From positions 1 to 40,713 of the forward strand of contig JAZROP010000032.1 in NCBI GenBank assembly GCA_045648785.1: a stretch of 40,713 nt of DNA, given 5' to 3'. The position numbers and the translations under genes were made by a program. This DNA is from RGIG7450 sp045648785 (lineage in GTDB: Bacteria; Bacillota; Clostridia; RUG12999). The notes under the pieces are model-generated. The model made no database searches. It was not told the origin of the DNA and was given only the letters and a program-made list of their open reading frames with translations. Of this stretch, positions 25,298 to 32,666 are shown piece after piece. Numbering within the stretch: the first letter of the stretch is position 1; every line of letters starts with the position of its first letter.

Positions 25298-25326
25298 ATT
25301 ATATCCTGAAAACCAAGAGTTGTCAA
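25298..25326 (-). promoter_or_regulatory. Promoter of pflB-pflA
   Basis: Perfect TTGACA, 17-base spacer and TATAAT on the minus strand. The -35 box begins 4 bases after the mrp stop codon, with no terminator in between, so read-through from the carD-mrp operon would also meet the ZTP-controlled terminator. Confidence 0.93.
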
Positions 25327-25330
25327 GATA

Positions 25331-26152
25331 TTATTTCAGCAAACCCTCAATCTGTTTTGCAAGTGCTTCAACATAGGAAACATCAACCTTGTCCATATCA
25401 CCTGCATCTGCAAGCTCAGCAACTTTTTTGTCCATGGGAATTTTTGCCATAAGAGGTACTCCATATTCTTTTGCTGCCTCTTCTGTTTTTCCCTGACCGA
25501 AAATATAAATTTCCTTGTCACAGTCCGGGCATTTGATGTAGCTGTAGTTTTCTGCCAATCCAATTACGGGAATATCCATCATTTTGGTCATATTATAGGA
25601 TTTGCCTACAATATCCTTAACAAGCTCCTGCGGAGATGTTACAATGACAACCCCATCAACCGGGATGGACTGAAAAACTGTCAGCGGAACATCGCCTGTT
25701 CCGGGAGGCATGTCTATGAACAGAAAATCCACATCGTTCCACACAACATCTGTCCAGAACTGTTTTACTGTTCCCGATACAATGGAGCCTCTCCACACAA
25801 CCGGATCCTCGGGGTTTTCAAGCAGAAGATTTACCGACATAACCTGAATACCATTATGAGTTTCTTTGGGGAAAATTGATGTTTCAGTACCTTGAACTCC
25901 CGACTTAAGTCCAAACATTTTAGGAATTGACGGTCCTAAAATATCAGCATCTAAAATACCTGTTTTATATCCCATTCTTGAAAGTGCAACTGCGAGCATT
26001 GAGGTGACTGAGGATTTACCCACGCCGCCTTTACCACTCATTACACCTATAACTTTTTTAACACTTGCCAGCTCATTAAGCTGTTCCTTTTCAATTTTGC
26101 TGCAGCTTCCACTGCATGTGCCTTTGCTTGCACAACTGTCACAACTTGACAT
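25331..26152 (-). CDS. Mrp/NBP35-family iron-sulfur carrier ATPase
   Basis: Cytoplasmic P-loop ATPase that binds and hands on Fe-S clusters. 273 residues. An N-terminal cysteine group (C4, C7, C13, C17 in MSSCDSCASKGTCSGSC) resembles the Nbp35-type cluster site. The deviant Walker A is GVMSGKGGVGKSS (36-48), followed by GILDADILGPSIP and the Walker B-like FLFIDMPPGTGD. The bridging CxxC is in YIKCPDCDKE near 222. Last gene of the carD operon, 12 bases after proS. A role in maturing the Fe-S activase encoded next door is attractive but only inferred. Confidence 0.93.
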   Translation of the reverse strand: MSSCDSCASKGTCSGSCSKIEKEQLNELASVKKVIGVMSGKGGVGKSSVTSMLAVALSRMGYKTGILDADILGPSIPKMFGLKSGVQGTETSIFPKETHNGIQVMSVNLLLENPEDPVVWRGSIVSGTVKQFWTDVVWNDVDFLFIDMPPGTGDVPLTVFQSIPVDGVVIVTSPQELVKDIVGKSYNMTKMMDIPVIGLAENYSYIKCPDCDKEIYIFGQGKTEEAAKEYGVPLMAKIPMDKKVAELADAGDMDKVDVSYVEALAKQIEGLLK

Positions 26153-26164
26153 TTTTTTCGCCTC

Positions 26165-27868
26165 TTATCTTTCTGATTTTATATAATCTATTGCCTTATC
26201 AGCAGCTTCATCAGGAGAAAGTTTTATAACCTCGTCGGAGTTTCTGAGTTTAAATTCAACAATACCTTCTTTTGCAAATTTACCAACTGTGATTCGCACA
26301 GGGAAACCTAAAAGGTCAGCGTCTTTAAATTTAACTCCTGCTCGTTCATCTCTGTCGTCCATGACAACTTCAATACCAGCATTCTGAAGCTTTGCATAAA
26401 TTTCTTCTGCAACAGCACTTTGAATTTCATCTGTTGCATTAACAGGTACAACAAGCGCTTCATAGGGTGCAACCGCTACCGGCCAGATAATTCCGTTTTC
26501 ATCACAGTTTTGCTCAATGATTGCAGCAATACATCTGCTTACACCAATGCCGTAGCAACCCATAATTGCCGTAACATCATTACCATTTTCGTCCAGGAAA
26601 CTGCATCCGAGTGCCTTGGAATATTTTGTACCAAGTTTAAATATGTGCCCAACCTCAATGCCCTGAGCAGTTTTGATTTCCTTGCCGCATTTAGGACATT
26701 TATCGCCCGATACGATAGTTCTTAAATCAAGAGTTGCGTCGGGTGTGAAATCTCTTCCAATCTGTACATTAAGCAAATGATACTCTGTTTTATTTGCACC
26801 GACGATGAAGTTTTTCATTTCAGCAACTTCAGAGTCCATAAGAAGCACACATTTAATGCCTACTGGTCCTGCAAAACCAACCTCAGCACCTGTAACTTCG
26901 TTAACCGTTGCTACATCTGCCAATTCAATTTCATTTACGCCCAGATAGTTTGCAAGTTTAATCTCATTAACCTCTCTGTCACCTCTTACCATAACAGCAA
27001 CCACTTTGTCCTCTGCACGGTAAATAAGCGTCTTAACAAAAAGTCTGGGGTCAGCATTAAAGAATTTCATTAAATCCTCAATGGTTTTTACATTTGGGGT
27101 ATGAATTTCAGTAAGCTCAAGGTCACCCTCGGGGCAAGCAATAGTTTCCGGAACGCAAGCCGCTTTTTCACTGTTAGCCGCATATCCGCAGGTATCACAG
27201 TAAGCAATTGTATCCTCGCCTACCTCCGATTTAACCATAAATTCCTGAGAGCCGCTTCCACCCATTGCACCTGAGTCAGCATCTACTATAGTATAATCAA
27301 GTTTTAATTTATCAAACGCCTCACAGTAAGCGGAATACATATTTTTATAGGATTTATCCAGACCTTCAGCATCCATATCAAAGCTGTAAGCGTCTTTCAT
27401 AACAAATTCCCTGCCGCGCATAATACCAAATCTCGGACGGCTTTCGTCACGGTATTTTGTCTGAATCTGATAAATTGTTTTTGGCAGGTCTTTATATGAA
27501 TGAACCTCGTTTTTAACAAGCTCTGTAAAAAGCTCTTCATGAGTTGGTCCCAAACAGAAATCTCTGCCGTTTCTGTCTTTAAGACGGAACATATTGTCAC
27601 CAAAAACTTCCCATCTTCCCGAAGCCATGTAAGATTCGGCAGGAAGCAGTGCAGGCATTAAAACTTCAATTGCTCCGTGAGTGTCCATTGCTTTTCTGAT
27701 TATACCCTCAACTTTCCTGAGTGTTCTAAGCCCCATAGGTAGATAGTTATAAATACCCGCTGCGGACTTTCTCATCATACCCGCACGGAGCATAAGTTGA
27801 TGGCTTTTTATTTCCGCTTCTGCCGGCACCTCGCGTTGTGTGGGCACAAGCATTTTACTCATTTTCAT
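26165..27868 (-). CDS. proS: Prolyl-tRNA synthetase, bacterial type with editing domain
   Basis: Charges tRNA-Pro. About 567 residues, the length of bacterial-type ProS with the INS editing domain inserted between class II motifs 2 and 3. Motif 1 and 2 elements are visible in GIYNYLPMGLRTLRKVE, RDESRPRFGIMRGREFVMKDAYSF and FCLGPTHEELFT. Motif 3 is GCYGIGVSRCIAAI, and a C-terminal anticodon-binding domain follows. The frame extends to 27892, but AGGAGG sits 9 bases before the ATG at 27868, which overlaps the ispF stop as ATGA. That ATG also gives the usual MKMSKMLVPTQRE start. Confidence 0.97.
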   Translation of the reverse strand: MKMSKMLVPTQREVPAEAEIKSHQLMLRAGMMRKSAAGIYNYLPMGLRTLRKVEGIIRKAMDTHGAIEVLMPALLPAESYMASGRWEVFGDNMFRLKDRNGRDFCLGPTHEELFTELVKNEVHSYKDLPKTIYQIQTKYRDESRPRFGIMRGREFVMKDAYSFDMDAEGLDKSYKNMYSAYCEAFDKLKLDYTIVDADSGAMGGSGSQEFMVKSEVGEDTIAYCDTCGYAANSEKAACVPETIACPEGDLELTEIHTPNVKTIEDLMKFFNADPRLFVKTLIYRAEDKVVAVMVRGDREVNEIKLANYLGVNEIELADVATVNEVTGAEVGFAGPVGIKCVLLMDSEVAEMKNFIVGANKTEYHLLNVQIGRDFTPDATLDLRTIVSGDKCPKCGKEIKTAQGIEVGHIFKLGTKYSKALGCSFLDENGNDVTAIMGCYGIGVSRCIAAIIEQNCDENGIIWPVAVAPYEALVVPVNATDEIQSAVAEEIYAKLQNAGIEVVMDDRDERAGVKFKDADLLGFPVRITVGKFAKEGIVEFKLRNSDEVIKLSPDEAADKAIDYIKSER

Positions 27869-28344
27869 ATTTGTTTTCCTCCTAATAGACAAATCGCGTA
27901 AGAAGAAATCCCTTCTTCTCTTCCCTCAAAGCCAAGCTTTTCGGTCGTGGTTGCCTTTACATTTACTTTATCAATATCTATACCCAGACAGTCGGCTATA
28001 TTTCGCCTCATATCCGGAATAAATTTCGCTATTTTCGGTTTCTGTGCGACCACAATACTGTCAATATTTTCTATCACATAACCTTTGTCTTTTAAAAGAA
28101 TATTCACTTTTTCAAGCAACAAAAGACTGCTTATTCCCTTAAACTCGTCACTTGAGTCTGGGAAATGCTGACCAATGTCACCAAGAGCCGCTGCACCCAG
28201 CAGAGCATCCATAATCGCATGCACCAGAACATCTGCATCCGAATGACCAAGAAGTCCTTTTGTGTGCGGAATTTCCACTCCGCCAAGTACAAGCTTTCTG
28301 TCCTCTGCAAAAGCATGGACATCAAATCCGTTACCTATTCTCAT
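27865..28344 (-). CDS. ispF: 2-C-methyl-D-erythritol 2,4-cyclodiphosphate synthase
   Basis: Closes CDP-methylerythritol phosphate to the cyclodiphosphate in the MEP isoprenoid pathway. About 159 residues. Zinc and substrate motifs are GNGFDVHAF (residues 4-12), GHSDADVLVHAIMDALLGAAALGDIG (near 35-60) and FPDS, and the C-terminal KATTTEKLGFEGREEGI is typical. The open frame starts earlier with a TTG, but GGGGAA lies 6 bases before the ATG at 28344 (MRIGNGFD). It overlaps ispD by 14 bases and proS by 4. Confidence 0.97.
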   Translation of the reverse strand: MRIGNGFDVHAFAEDRKLVLGGVEIPHTKGLLGHSDADVLVHAIMDALLGAAALGDIGQHFPDSSDEFKGISSLLLLEKVNILLKDKGYVIENIDSIVVAQKPKIAKFIPDMRRNIADCLGIDIDKVNVKATTTEKLGFEGREEGISSYAICLLGGKQI

Positions 28345-29020
28345 ATCTTTTCCCCACAATCGCCTCGGCAACTGCTAAATCTGCCGGGACGGTTATTTTT
28401 ATATTCTCCGGACTGCCTTCAATAATTTTAATCTTTTCTCCCATCTCAAGTGCAAGTCCGCATAAATCTGTAAATTTTTCCGGATGAGTCGCACTGCTGA
28501 GCATCTGAGAAAGCTTACCCAATGTAAATGTCTGAGGTGTTTGTATATTGAAAACACCCTCCCTCTCCGGAACAGAATCTATATTCTCGCCGTCCGCCGC
28601 AATACAGACCGTATCGGTTGATTTTACCGCTATCGTGGAAAAATGCCCCTTTTGGGCATTTTCTATACTTTTATCAATCATTTCTCCGGTTACAAACGGG
28701 CGTACACCGTCATGAGTCAGTATTACATCTTCAGGGTCACCGTCTTTCAGGAAATAATCCACTGCCGCGATAACACTTGCCATCCTGTCTTTCCCGCCGG
28801 GAATAACCTCGGTGTCCGGAATATTATATTTCCTGAGCAACTGCTTTGTATGTTCAACATAATTCTTATGGCAGACAATAACAATCCTGTCCACCTTATT
28901 AGTAAAGCATGAAACCGTATGTATTAAAACGGGCTTACCTGAAATTTCAAGAAACTGCTTTGGGACATTCGCTCCCATTCTAAGACCACTGCCCCCGGCA
29001 ACTATCGCTGCAAAAATCAC
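28331..29020 (-). CDS. ispD: 2-C-methyl-D-erythritol 4-phosphate cytidylyltransferase
   Basis: Couples CTP to methylerythritol phosphate in the MEP pathway, directly before the IspF steps. 229 residues. The nucleotide-binding motif is AAIVAGGSGLRMGANVPKQF (residues 4-23), followed by LTHDGVRPFV near 102-111 and FNIQTPQTF near 150. The start is a GTG at 29020, with GAGGG about 10 bases upstream, at the end of carD. The gap to carD is 3 bases. Confidence 0.97.
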   Translation of the reverse strand: MIFAAIVAGGSGLRMGANVPKQFLEISGKPVLIHTVSCFTNKVDRIVIVCHKNYVEHTKQLLRKYNIPDTEVIPGGKDRMASVIAAVDYFLKDGDPEDVILTHDGVRPFVTGEMIDKSIENAQKGHFSTIAVKSTDTVCIAADGENIDSVPEREGVFNIQTPQTFTLGKLSQMLSSATHPEKFTDLCGLALEMGEKIKIIEGSPENIKITVPADLAVAEAIVGKRYENR

Positions 29021-29023
29021 AGT

Positions 29024-29521
29024 TTATGCACCCTCTTCAATCTGTTTTAAAACAATCTGTGTCAAAAGCTCTTCAACTTCTTTCTGATGCATATTTTTAG
29101 AAAGAACTATTTCGCTTATCATAATCTGTTTTGCACTTGCAAGCATTTTACGCTCACCTGAAGAAAGTCCCTTTGATTTATCGCGATACATCAGCATTTT
29201 TACAACCTGAGCTGTTTCATATATATTGCCGCTTTTGATATGCATTGAATTTTCTCTGTACCTTTTATTCCAGTTGTCCGTAGTGGTTTCAAAAAAAGTT
29301 TTAAAATATTCAATAACACGATCCGCTTCTTCCGTATCGATTATGTTTCTGATACTGTCGGCTGCAACGCCTTCCGTTGGAAACATAACCTTCATATCGT
29401 CATAAGGCATGCGAAGCACATAATATTCATTTACCTCACCAAGCACTTCCCTCTGCTCAATAGCCTCAATAATTCCCGCTCCATGCATAGGATAGGCTAC
29501 CTTGTCTCCGATATTATACAT
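29024..29521 (-). CDS. CarD-family transcriptional regulator
   Basis: 165 residues with the N-terminal RNA-polymerase-interacting Tudor-like domain: MYNIGDKVAYPMHGAGIIE, then EYYVLRMPYDDMKVMFPTEG. A helical DNA-contacting C-terminal part follows, including NWNKRYRENSMHIKSGNIYE, the YRxNxxKIxSG-type motif of the family. Such proteins stabilise open complexes at many promoters. First gene of the carD-ispD-ispF-proS-mrp operon, with GAGGGG about 11 bases before the ATG. The carD-ispD-ispF order is common in Firmicutes. Confidence 0.95.
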   Translation of the reverse strand: MYNIGDKVAYPMHGAGIIEAIEQREVLGEVNEYYVLRMPYDDMKVMFPTEGVAADSIRNIIDTEEADRVIEYFKTFFETTTDNWNKRYRENSMHIKSGNIYETAQVVKMLMYRDKSKGLSSGERKMLASAKQIMISEIVLSKNMHQKEVEELLTQIVLKQIEEGA

Positions 29522-29568
29522 TTATCCCGGATCCCCTCTCTTGCTTAAAGCAAAATTTTTCTACATTA

Positions 29569-29597
29569 ATTATACAACATTTTTTTCCTTTTGTCAA
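29569..29597 (-). promoter_or_regulatory. Promoter of the carD operon
   Basis: Perfect TTGACA, 17-base spacer and TATAAT on the minus strand, about 48 bases before the carD start. On the plus strand the same stretch holds a weak TTGTCA-18-TATCAT candidate for the divergent DUF3343 gene. Confidence 0.92.
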
Positions 29598-29687
29598 ACA
29601 ACAAAAAGGATTTTTATCATTTTTCGCAGGGACACTATTCCTATTTTTTTCATATGATATGATGTAGGCATATATTTTCATAAAGGA

Positions 29688-29945
29688 GTGATTAACATAG
29701 ACGGACTTCTGATTACTTTTTCCTCCGCAACAACCGCAACAAGGGTTAAAAATGAGCTTGCAAAAAACAGATTTTCCGCAAAAGTTGTCCAGACTCCGAA
29801 AAGCCTGACCAAAAACGGCTGCAGTTATAGTGTTAAAACATCAGAAAATGCACTTGCCGCAGCCGAAAAAGCTGCTGAAAATCTGGAAGTGAAAATAAAA
29901 AGTATTTTCCGTTTTGACGGAAAAGATTATGTAAAATACAGGTGA
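29688..29945 (+). CDS. DUF3343 family protein (putative Se/S carrier-like)
   Basis: 85 residues or slightly fewer, matching the small DUF3343 family: LLITFSSATTATRVKNELAK near the start, a single Cys in NGCSYSVK, and alternating helices and strands. The family is often encoded next to selenium-metabolism genes and thought to resemble a SirA/TusA-like sulfur or selenium carrier. The next gene is a class-V aminotransferase of the matching type, and the two are 6 bases apart. The start is uncertain: the GTG at 29688 overlaps the ribosome site AAAGGAG, whereas the codon at the best distance (29697) is ATA. Confidence 0.8.
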   Translation: MINIDGLLITFSSATTATRVKNELAKNRFSAKVVQTPKSLTKNGCSYSVKTSENALAAAEKAAENLEVKIKSIFRFDGKDYVKYR

Positions 29946-29951
29946 CCCATT

Positions 29952-31073
29952 ATGATATATCTTGACAATGCCGCAACCTCCTTCCCCAAACCTCACGGAA
30001 TGGCTGAATATATGGCAGAAGTGACATCATCACGCAGTGGCAGCTTTGGCAGAGGCGGCTACCGGGCTGCAATAAAAAACGCCGAAGAAGTCCTTGATGT
30101 CAGACTGTTGCTTGCAGATATGCTCGGCTGCCCCTCCCCCTCCCGGATTATTTTTACCAAAAATGCCACCGAAGCATTAAACACCGCCATTTACGGAAAA
30201 CTTTCCCGCGGAAGCAGTGTTATCGTTTCCCCGCTTGAGCATAATTCGGTTATGCGTCCTCTTAATATGTTGGGATGCAAAATCATCACCCTCCCCATTA
30301 ACCCAGACGGGTCAACCGATATGAAATTCCTAGCAAGATATCCTCTGCCTGAGCTTGTAATTATAAACCATGCTTCAAATGTCAGCGGCATAATAAACGA
30401 TGTGGACTTTGCCGCTGCTTACTGCAAAAAAAATGGTATTCCGTTACTTGTTGACGCCTCTCAAAGTGCCGGGCATATTCCGCTCAGGGCAGACTGGGGT
30501 GCAATGATTGCATTTCCCGGTCATAAGGGACTTTTAGGTCCTCAGGGCACGGGCGCGCTATATATCCCCGAGCACTGTTCTCTCAGACCTTTAACATCAG
30601 GCGGAACAGGCAACCGCAGTGAGCTTTCTATTCAGCCTGACGAACTGCCCGACCGGTTTGAAAGCGGCACGCTAAATACCCCCGGCATACTCGCTCTCGG
30701 TTTTAGTCTTAGGTATATAAAAAAACGCGGTATGGAAAATATCCATGCCCACGAAATGAAACTGACAGAATATATAATAAACGAGCTTGCCAATTTAAGC
30801 GGTGTTCATGTTCTCTACCCAGAAAACAAAAATCGTACTCCCTGCATAAGCTTTTACTGTGACACTATGGATGTTGTGGACTTCGGTAATATTCTCGACC
30901 ATGAGTTCAGCATTGCCGTCCGTTGCGGTTTGCATTGTGCCCCTGTTGCCCACCGTGCCTGCGGAACTTTTAAAACAGGAACCGTACGCGTCAGTCCCGG
31001 AGCTTTCACAAGACTCCCCGAGGCAGAACGATTTGTGTATGCGGTAAATAAAATAATAAAGCGGAACTCGTAA
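29952..31073 (+). CDS. Cysteine desulfurase-like class V aminotransferase
   Basis: PLP enzyme of 373 residues. It has the N-terminal YLDNAATSFPKP, the cofactor lysine in PGHKGLLGPQGTGALY near 197, the HASNVSG motif near 140 and the active-site cysteine loop RCGLHCAPVAH near 330. The overall form resembles the EF2568-type subfamily, which is associated with selenium use, rather than IscS/SufS. It probably releases sulfur or selenium for transfer, perhaps to the DUF3343 protein encoded just before it. AGGTGA lies 6 bases before the ATG. The TAA stop lies in the loop of the terminator hairpin. Confidence 0.88.
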   Translation: MIYLDNAATSFPKPHGMAEYMAEVTSSRSGSFGRGGYRAAIKNAEEVLDVRLLLADMLGCPSPSRIIFTKNATEALNTAIYGKLSRGSSVIVSPLEHNSVMRPLNMLGCKIITLPINPDGSTDMKFLARYPLPELVIINHASNVSGIINDVDFAAAYCKKNGIPLLVDASQSAGHIPLRADWGAMIAFPGHKGLLGPQGTGALYIPEHCSLRPLTSGGTGNRSELSIQPDELPDRFESGTLNTPGILALGFSLRYIKKRGMENIHAHEMKLTEYIINELANLSGVHVLYPENKNRTPCISFYCDTMDVVDFGNILDHEFSIAVRCGLHCAPVAHRACGTFKTGTVRVSPGAFTRLPEAERFVYAVNKIIKRNS

Positions 31074-31094
31074 GTTCCGCTTTATTATTTTATT
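31047..31094. terminator. Shared bidirectional terminator with a 21-bp perfect stem
   Basis: A perfect inverted repeat, with arms at 31047-31067 and 31074-31094 and a GC core GCGGAAC/GTTCCGC around a 6-base loop TCGTAA. The loop holds the stop codon of the plus-strand aminotransferase, and the outer arm holds the stop of the minus-strand OadG-like gene (31090-31092). A/T-rich arms give T runs in both directions. Confidence 0.93.
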
Positions 31095-31218
31095 CGTCTT
31101 TTGTATCAACCTTACTAAGCAGATATATTGCCACAATTATAACAAGTGTAACAACAAAAATACCCAGCATTCCCTGTCCCATAACGGACAGACTGTAAAA
31201 AAAGTTATTCATATTCAT
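31090..31218 (-). CDS. OadG-like small membrane subunit (42 residues)
   Basis: A 42-residue protein with one hydrophobic helix (GMLGIFVVTLVIIVAIYLL, about 16-34) after a short polar N-terminus and a charged end (SKVDTKDE). AAAGGAG lies 9 bases before the ATG, and it begins 14 bases after the decarboxylase beta-subunit gene. The position and the GQGMLGIFVV...YLLSK pattern fit the small gamma (OadG-type) subunit of sodium-pumping decarboxylases, in a very short form lacking the C-terminal metal-binding tail. A role in assembling or stabilising the beta subunit is inferred. The stop is inside the terminator stem. Confidence 0.75.
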   Translation of the reverse strand: MNMNNFFYSLSVMGQGMLGIFVVTLVIIVAIYLLSKVDTKDE

Positions 31219-31232
31219 ATTGCTCTTCTCCT

Positions 31233-32342
31233 TTAGTGAATGAGGTTAAGTATAAGTCCGCCTGCAATTACAGAAGCAATCTGACCGGACACATTAACGC
31301 CTGTGGAGTGCATTAAAAGGAAGTTCTGATTATCCTCAGCCAGACCCATTTTATGAACAACTCTGGATGACATGGGGAAAGCAGAAATGCCCGCTGCACC
31401 AATCATGGGGTTGATTTTCTTTTTGGAGAAAAGGTTTAACAACTTTGCAAAGATTACACCGCCTGCAGTATCAAAAATAAATGCTACCAGACCGAGAGCG
31501 ATAATCATAAGTGTTTCCGCTTTTAAGAAAGCCGCCGCCTGCATCTTTGTAGAAATTGTAATGCCGAGAAGGATTGTTACAAGGTTTGCAAGAGATTTCT
31601 GTGCAGTTTCCGAAAGGTTATTTAAAACACCACATTCGCGGATAAGGTTTCCGAACATTAAAAATCCGATAAGTGCCACACTCTTGGGAGAAACAATACC
31701 AGTTATTACCGTAATAACTATGGGGAAAAGAATTTTTGTAAGCTTTGAAACCTTTTTTGGGTTGTAGGGCATACGAATTAATCTTTCCTTTTTAGTTGTT
31801 AAAAGCTTAATAACCGGCGGCTGAACAATGGGCACGAGCGCCATATATGAGTATGCCGCAACAACAATTGCACCGACATATTCAGTTTTAAAATAGTTAG
31901 CCACAAAAATAGATGTAGGACCGTCCGCAGCACCGATAATAGCAATAGACGCCGCATCCTTAATGTCAAAACCCATAAGCGTTGCAAGGCTTAAGGTCAT
32001 AAAAATACCAAACTGTGCTGCTGCACCGAAAAGCATAAGTTTGGGGTTTGAAAGAAGCGGACCGAAGTCTATCATCGCACCAATACCTATAAACAAAAGT
32101 AACGGGAAAAGCTCGTTTGCAATTCCGGCATTAAACAAAACATCTATGACTCCCTCTTCCATACCCTGGGTTACCGCACCCGACAAAGGAAGGTTTACTA
32201 AAATTGCACCAAATCCCATAGGCAGGAGCAGAGTCGGCTCCATATCTTTTTTAATTGCCAGGTAAATCAGCAAGCCGCCAATAACCCACATTACCACTTG
32301 TTGCCATGTAATTGCCAACACATTACCAAAAATTGCTTCCAA
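31233..32342 (-). CDS. Sodium ion-translocating decarboxylase, beta subunit
   Basis: Membrane protein of 369 residues with about nine to eleven hydrophobic segments, collinear with OadB/GcdB/MmdB. The family's key region IGAADGPTSIFVANYF, with the functionally essential Asp, is intact near residues 137-152. A second conserved region, GAAGISAFPMSSRVVHKMG, lies near 323, and the C-terminus has the usual HSTGVNVSGQIASVIAGG pattern. It couples decarboxylation of a carboxybiotin to sodium export. The substrate depends on the alpha subunit, which is not in the window. The start is a TTG at 32342 preceded by AGGATGGTG. The gamma-like gene follows. Confidence 0.94.
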   Translation of the reverse strand: MEAIFGNVLAITWQQVVMWVIGGLLIYLAIKKDMEPTLLLPMGFGAILVNLPLSGAVTQGMEEGVIDVLFNAGIANELFPLLLFIGIGAMIDFGPLLSNPKLMLFGAAAQFGIFMTLSLATLMGFDIKDAASIAIIGAADGPTSIFVANYFKTEYVGAIVVAAYSYMALVPIVQPPVIKLLTTKKERLIRMPYNPKKVSKLTKILFPIVITVITGIVSPKSVALIGFLMFGNLIRECGVLNNLSETAQKSLANLVTILLGITISTKMQAAAFLKAETLMIIALGLVAFIFDTAGGVIFAKLLNLFSKKKINPMIGAAGISAFPMSSRVVHKMGLAEDNQNFLLMHSTGVNVSGQIASVIAGGLILNLIH

Positions 32343-32399
32343 TTTTTACACCATCCTGTATTTTTCATTGAGCAGAAGTATCCTCTGCTTAAGTTTTAT

Positions 32400-32428
32400 A
32401 TTTTACCACAGCCAGTCCTTTTTTTCAA
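32400..32428 (-). promoter_or_regulatory. Promoter of the oadB-oadG-like operon
   Basis: TTGAAA, 17-base spacer and TAAAAT on the minus strand, about 58 bases before the TTG start of the beta subunit. Confidence 0.7.
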
Positions 32429-32455
32429 GAAGAAAAATGCATTTCCTTTCTTTTT

Positions 32456-32481
32456 CACCACATAATGAATATTATGTAGTG
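32456..32481. promoter_or_regulatory. Dyad operator candidate upstream of oadB
   Basis: CACCACATAAT and ATTATGTAGTG form an 11-bp inverted repeat with one mismatch around GAAT. Its near edge is 28 bases upstream of the oadB -35 box, a position for an activator or a regulator shared with the divergent promoter. An exact half-site recurs at 32596-32606. Confidence 0.6.
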
Positions 32482-32544
32482 TTATTATGAGCCAAAAACC
32501 GCAATATATGGTATTTTTTTGTAAATGTAAAAAACGATAAATTA

Positions 32545-32573
32545 TTGACAAAGATATAAAACGCTGATATAAT
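32545..32573 (+). promoter_or_regulatory. Consensus promoter facing the isomerase pseudogene
   Basis: Perfect TTGACA, 17-base spacer and TATAAT on the plus strand. There is no plus-strand gene for almost 1 kb downstream, so the transcript would run antisense to the pseudogene. A copy of the operator half-site lies just beyond the predicted transcription start. Confidence 0.75.
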
Positions 32574-32593
32574 AACAAATATTTTAAACGAAA

Positions 32594-32611
32594 AACACTA
32601 CATAATATTCA
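32594..32611. repeat. 18-bp inverted copy of the operator half-site
   Basis: AACACTACATAATATTCA is the exact reverse complement of 32466-32483, about 110 bp away. It holds the half-site CACTACATAAT plus the ATTC spacer, but the other half of the dyad is missing (AAACTTTGG follows). Confidence 0.8.
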
Positions 32612-32639
32612 AACTTTGGTTTTTTGCTTAATTTGCAAT

Positions 32640-32666
32640 GAAAAAAGTGCTCTTTCGAGTCCTTTT
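32640..32666 (-). terminator. Weak terminator candidate after the isomerase pseudogene
   Basis: On the minus strand AAAAGGACTC-GAAA-GAGCACTTTT forms a stem with a 2-base internal mismatch and a GAAA tetraloop, ending in six T. Confidence 0.45.

Larger units (their letters stand above)
32343..32664. other. Regulatory intergenic region of about 320 bp
   Basis: No protein gene was found here. It holds the oadB promoter (32400-32428), a dyad operator (32456-32481), a consensus promoter facing away on the plus strand (32545-32573), a repeated half-site (32594-32611) and a weak hairpin at the end of the isomerase pseudogene. The rest is A/T-rich with no recognised structure. Confidence 0.7.

Noticed and set aside
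32466..32611. 18-bp inverted repeats taken as ends of a 146-bp miniature transposable element
   Set aside because: No target-site duplication flanks them. One copy is part of a dyad and the interior holds a consensus promoter, so operator sites explain them better.
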